In this document: piece after piece, positions 1 through 11,900 of the stretch
Numbering within the stretch: the first letter of the stretch is position 1
Layout: the number at the start of each line of letters is the position of its first letter
Source of the DNA: Viscum album
Taxonomy: Eukaryota > Streptophyta > Magnoliopsida > Santalales > Viscaceae
Reading direction: 5' to 3'
Length of the DNA stretch: 64,000 nt
NCBI GenBank assembly: GCA_963277665.1
Contig: OY728157.1
Coordinates: 371,394,067 to 371,458,066, forward strand
Program-made: the position numbers and the translations under genes
The notes under the pieces: generated by a model
The model's database searches: none
The model's input: the letters and a program-made list of their open reading frames with translations, nothing else
Told to the model about the DNA's origin: nothing

Positions 1-1054
1 CATCACTATGGACTTTGTCACAGGACTTCCTAAAACATCCAAAGGCAATAATGCTATCTGGGTCATAGTTGATCGTCTTACAAAGTCTGCACACTTCATT
101 GCTATTAGAGAGGATTTCTCTCTAGATCAGCTTGCCAGGATATATGTAAAGGAAGTGGTAAGATTGCATGGAGTACCACTTTCTATTATATCTGATCAGG
201 ATCCGAGATTTACCTTGAAGTTCTGGCGAAGTCTTCAGCATACTCTGGATACAGAGTTGAGTTTCAGCACTGCTTATCATCCCCAGACAGACGGTCAGTC
301 TGAGAGAACAATTCAAACCCTAGAAGATATGTTGAGAGCTTGCTCTATGGATTTCAAAGGAGGTTGGGATCAACACCTACCTTTGGTAGAATTTTCTTAT
401 AATAATAGCTTTCACTCCAGTATTCAGATGGCTCCTTATGAAGCTCTCTATGGAACGAAATGCAGGACTCCAACTTGCTGGGATGAAGTTGGGGAAAGAA
501 AGCTATTAGGACCTGATCTTGTTGATGAAATGGCAGAAAAGGTCAGATCTATTCAACAACACATAAGAGCAGCTCAGAGTCGACAGAAAAGTTATGCCGA
601 CAACCGAAGAAAAGTCCTAGAGTTTGAAGTGGGTGATAAAGTGTTCTTACGAATATCTCCCTGGAAGAGGGTTATGAGATTTGGAAAGAAGGGGAAGTTG
701 AGCCCTAGATATATCGGTCCTTTTGAAATACTGGATCGTGTTGGGAAGGTAGCTTACCGATTGGTGCTTCCACCGAATCTCTCTCAAGTTCACGATGTGT
801 TCCATGTATCTCTCCTGAGAAAGTACATACCAGATCCTTCACATGTACTCAGCTCAGAAGTTGTACCGCTGGAGAAAGATCTTTCTTATGAAGAACAGCC
901 GATAGAGATTCTGGATCGTAGCGAAAAAGTCCTACGAAACAAAACCACTCGCTTGGTGAAAGTTTTATGGAGAAACCACCAACTTGAAGAAGCTACATGG
1001 GAGCTTGAGGATATGATGAGGGAGAAGTATCCTCATTTGTTTGTTGCAAAGTGA
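1..1054 (+). CDS. Ty3/gypsy (Tekay/Del-like) integrase C-terminal part with chromodomain, open at left edge
   Basis: The frame is open from base 2 (codons before the ATG at 8 read I-T), so this is the 3' part of a pol polyprotein that begins left of the window. In order it shows: integrase core with all three catalytic acidic residues (D in MDFVTGLP, D in SDQDPRFT, E in QSERTIQ); the basic linker around residues 180-220; the GPY/F module (SPRYIGPFEILD); the HDVFHVSLLRKY motif; and a C-terminal chromodomain-like segment ending WELEDMMREKYPHLF. Integrase inserts the cDNA, and the chromodomain is thought to guide it to heterochromatin. It has no internal stop over about 350 codons, unlike every other pol copy in this window. 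A PPT and LTR follow 26 bp after the stop. The lineage call is confident at chromovirus level and good for Tekay/Del. Confidence 0.95.
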   Translation, partial: ITMDFVTGLPKTSKGNNAIWVIVDRLTKSAHFIAIREDFSLDQLARIYVKEVVRLHGVPLSIISDQDPRFTLKFWRSLQHTLDTELSFSTAYHPQTDGQSERTIQTLEDMLRACSMDFKGGWDQHLPLVEFSYNNSFHSSIQMAPYEALYGTKCRTPTCWDEVGERKLLGPDLVDEMAEKVRSIQQHIRAAQSRQKSYADNRRKVLEFEVGDKVFLRISPWKRVMRFGKKGKLSPRYIGPFEILDRVGKVAYRLVLPPNLSQVHDVFHVSLLRKYIPDPSHVLSSEVVPLEKDLSYEEQPIEILDRSEKVLRNKTTRLVKVLWRNHQLEEATWELEDMMREKYPHLFVAK

Positions 1055-1080
1055 CGAATTTCGAGGGCGAAATTCTTTTT

Positions 1081-1093
1081 AAGGGGGGTAGAA
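1081..1093 (+). other. Polypurine tract of left-edge gypsy element
   Basis: The purine run aaggggggtagaa lies directly before the TGTAACACCC start of the 3' LTR. This is the position and composition expected of the plus-strand priming PPT. Confidence 0.85.
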
Positions 1094-1200
1094 TGTAACA
1101 CCCGAGACTTTTATGTTATATAAATCATCAAAGGAATCTTTTTCTACACAACACTTGCTTGGCTTGCTTTACACGCAATCGCGACCTTCCTCGATAGCTT

Positions 1201-1220
1201 GCGTCGTACGCAATACCGAG
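1201..1220 (+). repeat. Degenerate partial copy of the LTR 30-bp repeat
   Basis: gcgtcgtacgcaataccgag resembles the core of the 30-bp repeat at 2871 and 3058 (gcgtacgtacggaataccgt), with a gap and several mismatches. It could be chance. Confidence 0.35.
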
Positions 1221-2518
1221 TTTCACTAAACAACAATATGCTATTAAAACTAGCCGTTATGAATAGTAATAACCACTTTTTGAAATTTTATAAATTTTAT
1301 TTTTCAAAATGGACTTCATTTTTGGACTCAGAATATCGAAATTAGCCTAGGGTGAAATTTTGGTATTTTTCTGAAAACTTTCAATTTTTGATGAATAGTG
1401 AAACCACTAAGTGGTAGGTTAAAAACTGAATTTTGCATAAAACTTAATTTTACCGCTTCTGTGAATGGAATTTCAAAAATCCGAGAGACACGGTTAATAT
1501 CAAGGACTAAAATGTGGTTCAATGAGATGAAAATAATTTTTTTATGAATAGTAACTTTTTACTATTTTTACCGCGGTTAATAGTAAATAGGGTAACTAAG
1601 GGTAAATATGATATTAATATTACCCTGACACATGTCCTAATTCTATTGGACAAGTGTAATTCGACCAAAAACAAACTTAGGAATAAAATATGACCATTTA
1701 GGCCCACATGGATTAGATTAGGACATTTATTATTAATTTATTTAAAGAAGGGTTAAAATAGTTAAAATCAAAGTTTAATAAGTAAATCATTTATAATATA
1801 GGGTTATACATAAGATAAATTCGATTGTAAATATTCATTAGAAAGCTAAAAAGATTTCATACATGATGGTATTTTATTTGTAATTTTTAGACATCAAATA
1901 ATTTAATTTATTTATGACACAAAGATGATGCAGTAATTATCTTATTAATGAAATATTGAAAAAATTGATAATATAAATACCAAAATAAATGTAATTTGAG
2001 ACTTTTTATGAATTCCACTAATTTTCTAGGTTACTATGATATATTATTATTGATTTAATCAACTTGGTTCGAACATATAATTCTGTTATGACTTTCACAA
2101 AAATCATATATCAAATAGTGTCAAAATTGACACAAAATAGTTTTTAAATCAAATATTATATTATTAATTGTTATTTTATTCCTAAAAATCTAAGGCTCGG
2201 CCAAATGACTTAGATAAGGATATATATATTAATAATAAACAATTTGGGGTTCGTTTGGCATTTTATAGTAAGGGTATTAACCATATAGTGAAAGAAAACA
2301 AAAAGACATGGTAAAAGTTAAATTATTTAACTTAGAGTTAAATTTAATTGATAAGGTTAAAATATTATCCTAAACTTGTCTAAATTCTATTGGTTGATAG
2401 GATTTCGACCCTTCCCCACTTTATCTTCGAAATAAGACCCTTTGGAACCATTATAAACCGATTTTGACTTTAATATAAAATAATATTTTGAGATATTCCT
2501 AAGATGCCCCTCTCCTCC

Positions 2519-2528
2519 CTTATAAAAG
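2519..2528 (+). promoter_or_regulatory. TATA-like box in left LTR
   Basis: ccttataaaagg sits in a CT-rich setting (ctcctccccctcctcctcaca follows), typical of an LTR core promoter. The U3/R border would lie about 30 bp downstream, near 2550. This is inference from motif and position only. Confidence 0.55.
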
Positions 2529-2870
2529 GGAACCTCCTCCCCCTCCTCCTCACACCAAATTGAGCACTCAAGCTCGGCCAACCCCTGACATTTTCTCCTC
2601 TCCACTTCCCTAGAATAATCCTAGAGGTCCTGGTCTTCTCCAAAGACCAATCTTAGTTCCTTAAGTGGAGGATTCAAAAAGGCGTTCCAAAGAAGAGGTA
2701 ATATCCATTACCGATCTTTTCAATTTCTTTCTTCTTCAACTTCTTCTTCTTTAGTTGTTTCATGATAAAGTAATAACATCAGTATTACTTACATACTGAT
2801 ATGTTATTATAAATATGAAACAACCCTAATTCACCTTCTATCCATCCTATGGAAAAATGAAATCACCGCG

Positions 2871-2900
2871 CGTGCGTACGTACGGAATACCGTCTCCACG
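2871..2900 (+). repeat. 30-bp direct repeat, copy 1 (left LTR)
   Basis: This is the first of two identical 30-bp segments beginning cgtgcgtacgtacgg and ending ccgtctccacg. The core CGTACGTACG is palindromic and CpG-rich within otherwise AT-rich sequence. Confidence 0.9.
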
Positions 2901-3057
2901 CCGTGGTGTAATCTATTTTCCACCATCACCTTACAAGGATGGGTATAATGGTGTAATGAGTAACTATATATGATTATTATTAAGTAATATTGATACTGAA
3001 ATAATATATATATATACTCCAATACAATTCCACGATCATAGGAACGATATCATCACT

Positions 3058-3087
3058 CGTGCGTACGTACGGAATACCGTCTCCACG
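3058..3087 (+). repeat. 30-bp direct repeat, copy 2 (left LTR)
   Basis: It is identical over 30 bp to the segment at 2871-2900, with start points 187 bp apart. The sequence between and around the two copies is not obviously duplicated, so this is not a simple tandem array. Confidence 0.9.
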
Positions 3088-4700
3088 ATGTGATGCGACT
3101 CGTTCTACATGATCTTCATTTCATAATGATTGTATAAATGAATTGAATGAATTAATATGGTATATACTACACTAATACCATTCTGGAAATGAATTATCTA
3201 TAACCTAAAGATAAGAATAAGAATTTATTTGACAAAACACGCATAAGAACAAAAAGTTATAAAGACCCGAGTAACAAGTAACAATGAAATATTACTAACA
3301 AGAAGCTAATAATATGACCATATATGATCTCATATCAATATGTATGATTCTGGAATAAGTCAATAACATTATTTAAACCATTATACAGGAGCTTCGGACA
3401 CGAACAAAGCAAATCGGATCTAAGGTAAGGGAAATATCACAATCTCATTTTTATCCGAGATTGTTTATTCGTAAGTATTTACTGGGGTGTATTTTATCAT
3501 CCACATCCATGTTCCCTCAATATGTAATATTGTTTCCATCCACTTAAAATAGTTTAAATCCAATTTTACCCTTAGGTGAGTTTTTAGTAAAGAATATGAA
3601 AGGAATCTTTTGTCGTTTTTCCGTACGAGGTACTTTTTGACTTTTCCGACAAAAGTACGAAGAATGTTTTTTTTTAACTTATACGGCATGAATGGATTTT
3701 TAAAACATTACTTAAAAGAAGCTTCCTTTACAAGTTTTCAAGTTTATTTTTAATCAACTTCTTTTATTTTAAAGTTGTATGACATGTTATGAAAGTAAAA
3801 ATGTTTTTGAAGAAGAAAGGATATTTTCCTCAAGAATTCAATTCAAGTGTTTTATCAAAATTATTTTCCATCTAAGATAATAAAGGGTTCTGTTTCTATC
3901 CATATTTTTACATTGGTTTGACTATGTTGTGATGGAATTATGTTTATGAATTCCTTTATCATATATGAATTGATTTATGATGTCATGATGTTTCAAGAAT
4001 CCCATTTTTGTTACATGTGTTATGCGATGATGCATGTTTTATGATTATGTGGCACACATAAGAAAGGATTCATTATAAGATGGGTGGGACCTATATCTCC
4101 CTCCAATGCATTGGGTAATGATTTTATATCTCATGAGATAGACATGGCTGGAACGGAAGGTTATTTCGGTTCAGTGATACAGGACTGAAACGAGGAGTGA
4201 ACTCGGTTCAGAAAGGGACTTTGTCCACTAAGATAGTCTTGGCAATGAGTCATGACTAACAAGAAATGATTTTCCATGATTATGTGTGCATGCCACAAAG
4301 ATTCAAGTTTTATGTTATCATTATGGGGATCTCATTTTCACTTCTATGATTTATTCCTTGTTAAGATATTATGATCTCTTTTGCAGGTTTTGATTTTCAT
4401 AAAGATATGATATGATTTTTATTTCCTTTATTGCCCTTGCTGAGCATTTGAGCTCACCCTTTTATGTTTTCTTTTCCCCAGGTCAGGAAGATGGATATTA
4501 AGTAGAATATGCTAAAAGGGACCCTAGATATGATGAAATAAATGGGAGACACTGTAGAAGATTTATGAACCAGTTGTTTATGTTTCCCAGTTTCTAAAGA
4601 CACTATACCTATACGGTCCTTTGTGGTTTTGTCATATGTTGTAATAAGAGTGCTTCAATTTTGAAGTATTAACAATGTATGTAAAGTGTGGGTCGTTATA

Positions 4701-5695
4701 ATGAAACAACATGTTTTCAAAGTAAAAATGTCCAAAAGATTGAAATGATTTTAAATCAAATTTCAAAGTGAAATTGATTATAATATCTTAAATTAGATTT
4801 ATTTTTTTTATTTAAATAATTATACTTTAAAACCAATTTAAAATATATTTTATCAATAAAAATAAATTTTATGAGAAGTAAGTTTTCAATTAAAATTCAT
4901 TATTTTTCACTATTGACCAAAAAATGAATCTTCTGATAAAAATATAAATAAACAAAAGATAATTTTTTGAATTCAGATTTCAAAAATAAATTTTTGTTTT
5001 TGAAATATAATATATATAAATTTAAAATTTTAATTTTAAAATAAGTGCACAATTAAAAGGCAATAGAACTTTCTCTTAGAAAAATACATCATTTTATCAG
5101 TAAAATTTAGTTTATTCTAATATATTTTCTATAAAACACATGAGATGAATGTTAAATAGTTGAATGAATATATACTATATATATTCTATTAAAATCATTA
5201 ATCAAAATGTTTTTTAAAATTTTTTTAAGAGAAAATATGTTTGTACCTAGCAAAATAGTTTTATAGAATATGAATTTATTTATTTTCAAATAGTTCTTAT
5301 TTTAATTTCACATTAATTATTTTTAAGTAATTAATTCTATGACCATTAATAAACCATATTTCCAAAATTTAGATCATCATTTTAATAGTTTGCATTCTAA
5401 TATCTAGGTGATAAATAATAAGATATTTAAATAATAATATTAATAGTATATCATAGTTCAGCAAAACTCAGTATTTCATGTAACAAAATCTATTAAAGGA
5501 AGTCAGAATTGTGCCTAACCTAAGACAAATATAGATTTCTGTTCACCAAAAGCTAAAAATAGTGTTGTGTGTAGTGAAAGCATAACATTGTGTTGTATAC
5601 AAAGAAATATTAACTTCATGTAGCACTCAATGCATGAAATCAATGAATTTTAATTTATTCGAAAAATATATATTCATAAAAACATGAGGTGTGAC
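4701..5695. other. AT-rich stretch without gene, possible remnant of a minus-strand LTR
   Basis: It is very AT-rich and I see no coding signal on either strand. On the minus strand it starts at 5696 with TGTCACACCTCATG, which looks like the start of a plant gypsy LTR, and it follows directly on the broken RT of the minus-strand element. If so, it is that element's 3' LTR, cut at 4700 by the left-edge element. No second LTR copy was found to test this. Confidence 0.3.
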
Positions 5696-5733
5696 ACAAC
5701 ACTATAGTTATGTGTCTATGAGGATTTTTTTAT

Positions 5734-6182
5734 CCTAGAATACATTTGTATATCATCCAAAACACCACCCCAATAGAATCCAGATTCTTTTGAAATATCT
5801 TATTTATAAATTCTATAAAGACCACTTGTGCATTCGTAAGACTAAAAGACATAAAAATAAACTCAAAATGGCCACATCTACTTCTCAAATATGTCTTTAG
5901 AATATCATCTTTCAGAACCCACAATTGGTGATATCGCAAATATTAGATGATTTTAGAGAACCAATTGTCTCCCATCAATTCATCAAATACATCATCAATA
6001 CATGAATGAGGATATTGATTCGTCAGCATAAATTGTTTCTGATTATGATAATTCAACCAAATCATAAGAGTTCCATCGATCTTTTTTCACAAATTAAAAT
6101 GATGCTACCCATATAGACATACTCGGTTGAATGAACCCTTTACTTTCAAAATCTTATAACTCACCTTCCGATTTACTCAATT
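5734..6182 (-). pseudogene. Decayed gypsy reverse transcriptase
   Basis: Read on the minus strand from 6182 down, fragments follow the RT order: a GFIQPS block, KKDG-like, an NYHNQK block (for NYRALNK), IDDVFDELMG, LRYHQLWV, DDILKTYLRSRCGHFEFIF, LTNAQVVF and LDDIQMYSR. The IDDxxDEL type of spacing recalls Reina/CRM/Galadriel chromoviruses rather than Tekay. Frames change at least three times, including a shift of one base in the catalytic YVDD box (5740-5760). It is dead. Integrase and RNase H should follow at lower coordinates, but the sequence passes almost at once into AT-rich DNA, so they were deleted or have decayed beyond recognition. Confidence 0.85.
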
Positions 6183-7249
6183 TTTTTGGTTCTGCATGAT
6201 GAGATGGATGTGAGATATGAGTGGTCTCTAGTAGGTTATGAATCGTAATCTCCACTACTATTATTGGTGGTAGCCCAGTGAAATTATTAGGAAAAAAATC
6301 ATGGAACTACTCCACTATGGTTAGAAAATCACTATTCCACATATAATCTATCGATACCAAAAAAACAACAGTCAGATGACAAGATATAGTTACGAAAACT
6401 AGTATCAAGGGTTTTTTTCTTACATCCATTACCCAAACTCCTTTATAGAGACACTGTCAAATATCATAATATTTGAAAGTCACCTGATCTACATAACAGT
6501 CGATATGAACCTCAATGTTTATTAGTTAATTCACTTGCATAATCAACTCATAGATATCCATCTTTGGCATTGAGAAATCCCATAATAACTTTTTATCACC
6601 AATTTTTATCAAACACGCTGTACATTTTAAGCCTCAACAACATTTTTTCCCAAAGGTGTTTGGATTTCAAAATAAACGGAATCATCTCAACAGTTAAAAA
6701 CAAGAGTTCAATAACACTAAAAGAAATAATTGAGTGGGACATGCTTATATCATAAAAAACAATATTAATTGTATAATTCAAAAGAATATTACCTCTGATA
6801 ATAAATGGACCAGATTGACCATCCATGATCACTTTCTCATCTCCATAAAATTACATACTTGGTGCACTATTCTCTTTGTTACCATGTTGATATTTCACTG
6901 GATGAGGAGTCATAGTGTTCTAGAATCACCCTGGATCACTCTATTCAGATGATGATAATTATTCTCTTATACTAATCCCACCAAGGCATACTCGACCATG
7001 GAAAAATGCGATAATAGAATTGAAGATGTCAAATCTAGTTTTAGATGTGATATGCTCTGGGTGGTGTGGTACGATCCCACCTCATATGGTAAAAGAACCC
7101 AATTATAAAGATCTCACCTCAATTTTCTATTGATGTGGAAAGATTAATGATCCCATAGTCTGATTCTGAGTTGTACCACCACTCTAGCAGTAGGTTCCCA
7201 TCATCCACTTATTTAAATCATTAATATTCCCCTTGTTCCTGTAAGAATG
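6183..7249 (-). pseudogene. Unreadable part of the minus-strand gypsy element (gag end, protease, RT start)
   Basis: It lies between recognisable gag and RT of the same orientation, so by position it should hold the zinc knuckle, protease and N-terminal RT. I could not read a protease motif or CCHC knuckle in it. Short open frames on the + strand here are not gene-like. Confidence 0.4.
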
Positions 7250-7590
7250 AACATACTCCCCAAACCCATATTTCATAAGATATCTTGTTATTCTATAGTC
7301 TCACTATTCACCATCTCAATATAATATATTATACAAATCATAGAAATGTTTGAATGAATGTCTAGACTCATCCAAGATTTAAAAATTCATTCCTTCAAGG
7401 ATTCATATACAGTAATTTCCAAGGAAGAACAAACAAATTTTCTAAATTTATTCATGTACTCTATCAACCAGATATTCGCTTTATTTAAACTAAAGAAGTC
7501 CATTGTTCTAGCAATCTTAATGGTGTGAGGATAAAAATTGTTGTTAAAAAATTCATCGAAGACCTCCAATGTCATGGCTTAGTCTAATTT
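7250..7590 (-). pseudogene. Decayed gypsy gag (retrotransposon gag domain)
   Basis: The longest open piece runs from 7575 to 7387 on the minus strand. It shows the pattern of the plant Retrotrans_gag domain: FDEFFNNNFYP, then AR-x-MDFFSLNK, then the WLIEYMNKFRKF block (family form: F-x-x-x-FFP, EFLxLxQGxMxVxEYxxKFxxL). A stop interrupts it near 7386 and weak similarity continues to about 7250. It belongs with the RT at 5734-6182: same strand, correct order, gag to RT about 1.2 kb. Confidence 0.7.
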
Positions 7591-7970
7591 AGTATGAACA
7601 TCTAATTCCAACTATTATCATTCTAAATACTCCGACATATATGTTTCCAACATCACTATTATCGCCTCTAGGGACTTATGGAAAATAGGATTGAATTCAT
7701 CATATTTAACCAAACTTCAGCTCTCTCCATCCAAGAATTTCCCTAAAAGGTAGGGAATTATTATTTTGTAAATGAACCAAATTAACAACATGTCATGGTT
7801 CATCATTTTGATTTACTAATTCCATGACTTGAAAATACTATGAAATACTTTGAACCAACTATTGGTTCACTTATGATTGAGGTTCACCCACATTATTAGC
7901 ATTCTTCTTCATTTGGTTGTTATAATTCCTACACTATTACATTTAATATAACCAAAACAAAATCCATTTA
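7591..7970. other. AT-rich stretch, no gene seen
   Basis: By position this would be the gag N-terminus and leader of the minus-strand gypsy element, but no primer-binding site or readable frame is visible on either strand. Confidence 0.4.
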
Positions 7971-8990
7971 ATTGCACGCTACTGGCTTTGTCCCTCCTTG
8001 GATCGAGTCTCCCCCCCCCTCAAGCGACCCAGAAGCCTGGCATCTCGCCGACAACAACCCCACAACTACTCCTCGAGTGGATCTGTCCACTCCTACTCTG
8101 CGAGCATCATTGTCCACAAGGTTGATGACACATCCCTCAAAGATCCTTCCCCCATGAGGTCGTTGCTTTTGTGTGTGCACTTCAGAACCAGGATCCAGTT
8201 AGGGTTCATGTCGTTTCTTTTCCCCAACCCCCCTCTCGTGCCCTGCATCGGCTCCTCACATCACCCCATCTGTCTTCCCCCTCATGCGAAACAGATCTGA
8301 CGACTCCACGTCTCCACTTTCCACGGGACCAGATGACCCCACCCTCCCAGATCACGCCACTGCGAGTTAGCTGCTGTCGATGGCTTGCTCAAAGTCACCT
8401 AAAGGAGGAGACCTCACGACCTCTCGCTCCATGCTAGTGATTCCCTTTCAGACACCACCATATCTACTTGATGACATGTTGTATATGTGGGGTCTTGATT
8501 CTCAGTTCTGATTCTTGGTTTTCTTCGGGTCGGAATAGGCAAGGATGACGTCTTTTCCTCGGTCAATATGATGTCGCAGAGGCTGACCTCAAGAATGCTA
8601 TGTGCTTCATCAATTCCTCGCGTTTTATCACCTATTTCATTTTTTCCCTTTTGGTGTTTTGTTTTTGTCTTCCATGGTCTGATAACTTCATTTGATGATT
8701 CTCCTTTTCTCTTCTGGCCATGTCGTTCGCGCACACCCCAACTTTGGGATGGTTCCAAGGATTATTTGGAAAATTGGGATTGGGTAGGTGGATTTGATGA
8801 TGATGTATCATAAAGGATCTTGAGTTTGGTTCCCACTTAGCCTCAATGTTATGGTCTTGCATGTTTTGTGGGGTTTTTTTGGATGGGTTTGGTCCTCGAC
8901 ATGGATCTTTTCCCGGCCCGTTAATGGTTCCTTATGATGATATGTTGGTTATCACCTAGCCTCAAAGTGATATGTATGGTGGGTTCTCAC
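7971..8990. other. GC-richer block of unknown nature
   Basis: Base composition changes sharply near 7971 from AT-rich to CCC- and CTC-rich sequence (for example a run of nine C near 8011). Several frames stay open on both strands (e.g. 7998-8300 +, 8414-8758 -), because stop codons are rare in such sequence; none shows a motif I recognise. Near its end three loosely similar phrases recur (cccacttagcctcaatgt, tcacctagcctcaaagtg, tctcacttaaccaaaaag). It could be the GC-rich leader or promoter part of an old LTR, or a captured fragment. No function is assigned. Confidence 0.4.
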
Positions 8991-11900
8991 TTAACCAAAA
9001 AGTGTTTCAAAAATAAAAAAAAATGAATTCTCAGTCAAGTGAAAATTCATGCTATCAATGCATTTCATTCAACTCTCATATGAAAAAAACCATTATAATG
9101 AGGTAAAAAATTTCCTAGAAGTGTCTTAAAAATTTATGTACTTGAACACCCTAGTAACATGAATTTAAATATAAAGTTATTTGTTTCTCCTCTTAATGCA
9201 CTACATTTCAAGTTTTAACATTCCTATATTCATCCTACCATCCCAAGAAATAGAGGATCTTTTGTGGAGTGATACAATTTAATACTAAATGATTGAGAAA
9301 ACTGATACATAATGATTTAAAAAACTCATATCATTTGAAACATAATACCCTCACACATTATCTTGGGAAGAGGATGTGGTTTTACTGTGCTTAGGTGAAG
9401 TCCCCAAGACACCAAAGGCTAGAAATAAATTACAATGACCTCATAATCAATTAGAGGATGAATTTTCCTTTTAATGATAAACATCATAACCATAATATAA
9501 TTTCCATAAAAAATCTATAATAAGTATGAGTACATAAATAAAACCCAAATCATAACAAATCCAAAAAACCACACCAGAGTAAACGCATGAACCAGGAGAC
9601 AAAACCAATGGAAGGAAAATAAAATGAAAAAATCCCAAAGACATACAACTCGCAACTCCCAACCATCTCTAAGATCTAACTCGATAGTTCGCACCCAAGA
9701 TTTCAGGAAGTGACCCTAAAGATCTGAGATATATTTAATTTACCTATGTCCCAATAGGTGACATTTGAAAACAACTAATAGTGCCCTCATAGAGGGAGAG
9801 TCAAAAAGGAATGGTATTTTCTGAATGAAATCCATAATCATGCAGCCAGGATAAAACATGTTAGCACATTTATATTAAAAATTTAAAATAGTTAATAAAA
9901 TATATCAAAGACAAAATATTTTTCCATGGAATGAAAAAAATATCCCTTTAAACCATTTCTCATCTCATTTTGAATTCCTATTCCATGTCACCAAAAACCC
10001 ACACATCCACACATGCATGCCTAGGTGAAAATAACATACTCATAGGTGGTCTCTAGTCGATCCACCAAGTCATCATAAGGTGACCATTGTCTAAGTTTCC
10101 CAATGGAACACATCCACTATCTATGTTCACATCCTTGTACCATAATTGTCCACAAACCACCAACTTTCAAAAATCCCAAAAAACCATCACTAAAGAGGTT
10201 TCCACCAAGAATCAGATGATTTTTTCAAAATAATTTCATCCAAAAAATCTATTTTAAACCAATCCTTTTTGTTCTACTAAAATTTTGTTGATTTCAAAGA
10301 AATATACCTCACAATGTGTGTGAAAAATTATGAACAAAACTGCAGTACTTGAGATATGTGCTTGTATCTAATTTCCATTATAATAAAATAGGAATCACTA
10401 GTAATAAAATAAAATATTATTCATTAATCTTATGAAATAGATAGAAACTCCAAAAACATATTCTAAATAAAAAAATCATGAGTTAGTTATTTCATGATAA
10501 ATATATAAAACAACAATTTAATTATGTAAATGTATATATATAAAAAGGTCAAATTATATAAGTTTACTCATTAGTTTCCTCTCCAAGAACTCTTATGTGA
10601 ATGTGGAAGAAACATAATAAGTCCTATCTTAATACCCAATAAAACTGATAGGTGATCCCATAATTGATTATATAGAAACTTAACATCTAAGAAGCACAAT
10701 TTCCAACCTGATTATAGTGTGTGTATAATAAACTTCATGAAAATATATCAATGGAGGAAACCTATGTCTTATTTCACAGTGATCGAGTTTCCCTGACATA
10801 TTAATAACAATTTATTAATTCTCTATGAAGGTAACAATTAAATACATTGAATTTAACCACATCAACTCCATCAATTGTTTACCTCAAAATCATACTACCA
10901 CATATTCAATACTACTAGATAAGTATCATTTTAAAAAGGTAATAGGGAAGTATCACATAAATATCATTTCAAAATATTTTATTTTATAGGATTTATATGT
11001 TGAATATGATTGAACACAGTCTCAAATACTAGGTAATTAATATAAATAAATATAATACCACATCAAAATCAATAATGAAAAGATAAATTTCCAATAACCT
11101 ACCTCAAACCTTATTGTTAATCATAATGTAATCAATTAAAAAAAAGTATGATACAGAAATCCCTATATCTTGATGAAGATCCCAAAATGATGAATAATAT
11201 TTCATTACAATATCAATACTCCACCCCATTAACACAGTAATCCATTTATATTGATACTCTTAATGATAGAATAGAGATGAATGGAATATAAATCAAAATA
11301 AAATTACTTTTTACTAATGTTGATTCGACCTCTAAAAGAGTAAAAATTTAAATTAAAAAAACTATTTTAAATAATATAAAATAATCTTATAATCATTAAG
11401 ATTCATCTAAATGAAGAAGAAATAAAATATATGGAATGAAATTCATTTGGTATATAAAAAAACTATGAGATTAAAAATTATGGGGTAATATTAAGAATTG
11501 TTACATAATATTATTTTAATAATTAGTATTTTAAAAAAATGTAAAAAGTTAAAAAAACATCCATTAAATATTATCAACCAATCCTTATTTAAAATTTAAC
11601 GATATTCAAAATGATATGGCATAAAACCCATCCTTAATTCATAATATCCCTTGTATAATGGTTTACCTAAAATTCCTGCTATAGATTATTTCATCAAAAA
11701 ATCAATATCCATTTTTTTTATTTTTCAAAATGAAGATATCCAATATTATGTAATAAAATTTTATTATGTGGTTTATGAATTAATATGAATCCAAGGATTA
11801 AAACTATAGACTAATATCCTTAACTAAAACATCTGAAAATGATAATGAAATATAATCCACAAATTCCTAAATCCAAATTTACACTTGTTAGTCCCATATA

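Larger units (their letters stand above)
1094..4700 (+). repeat. 3' LTR (about 3.6 kb) of left-edge Tekay-like gypsy element
   Basis: It begins TGTAACACCC right after the PPT and ends GGGTCGTTATA near 4700, an inverted match to the start with the final CA changed to TA. The other LTR is outside the window, so neither length nor target duplication can be confirmed; the five bases after the end are atgaa. The interior has a TATA-like box near 2520, two exact 30-bp repeats, and a pyrimidine-rich tract leading to a gcaggt or ccaggt junction near 4480, as in long plant chromovirus LTRs. No coding function is expected. Confidence 0.8.

Noticed and set aside
8414..8758. 114-codon minus-strand frame
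   Set aside because: Lies in the GC-rich block where stops are rare; overlapping frames on the other strand are equally open and no motif is seen.
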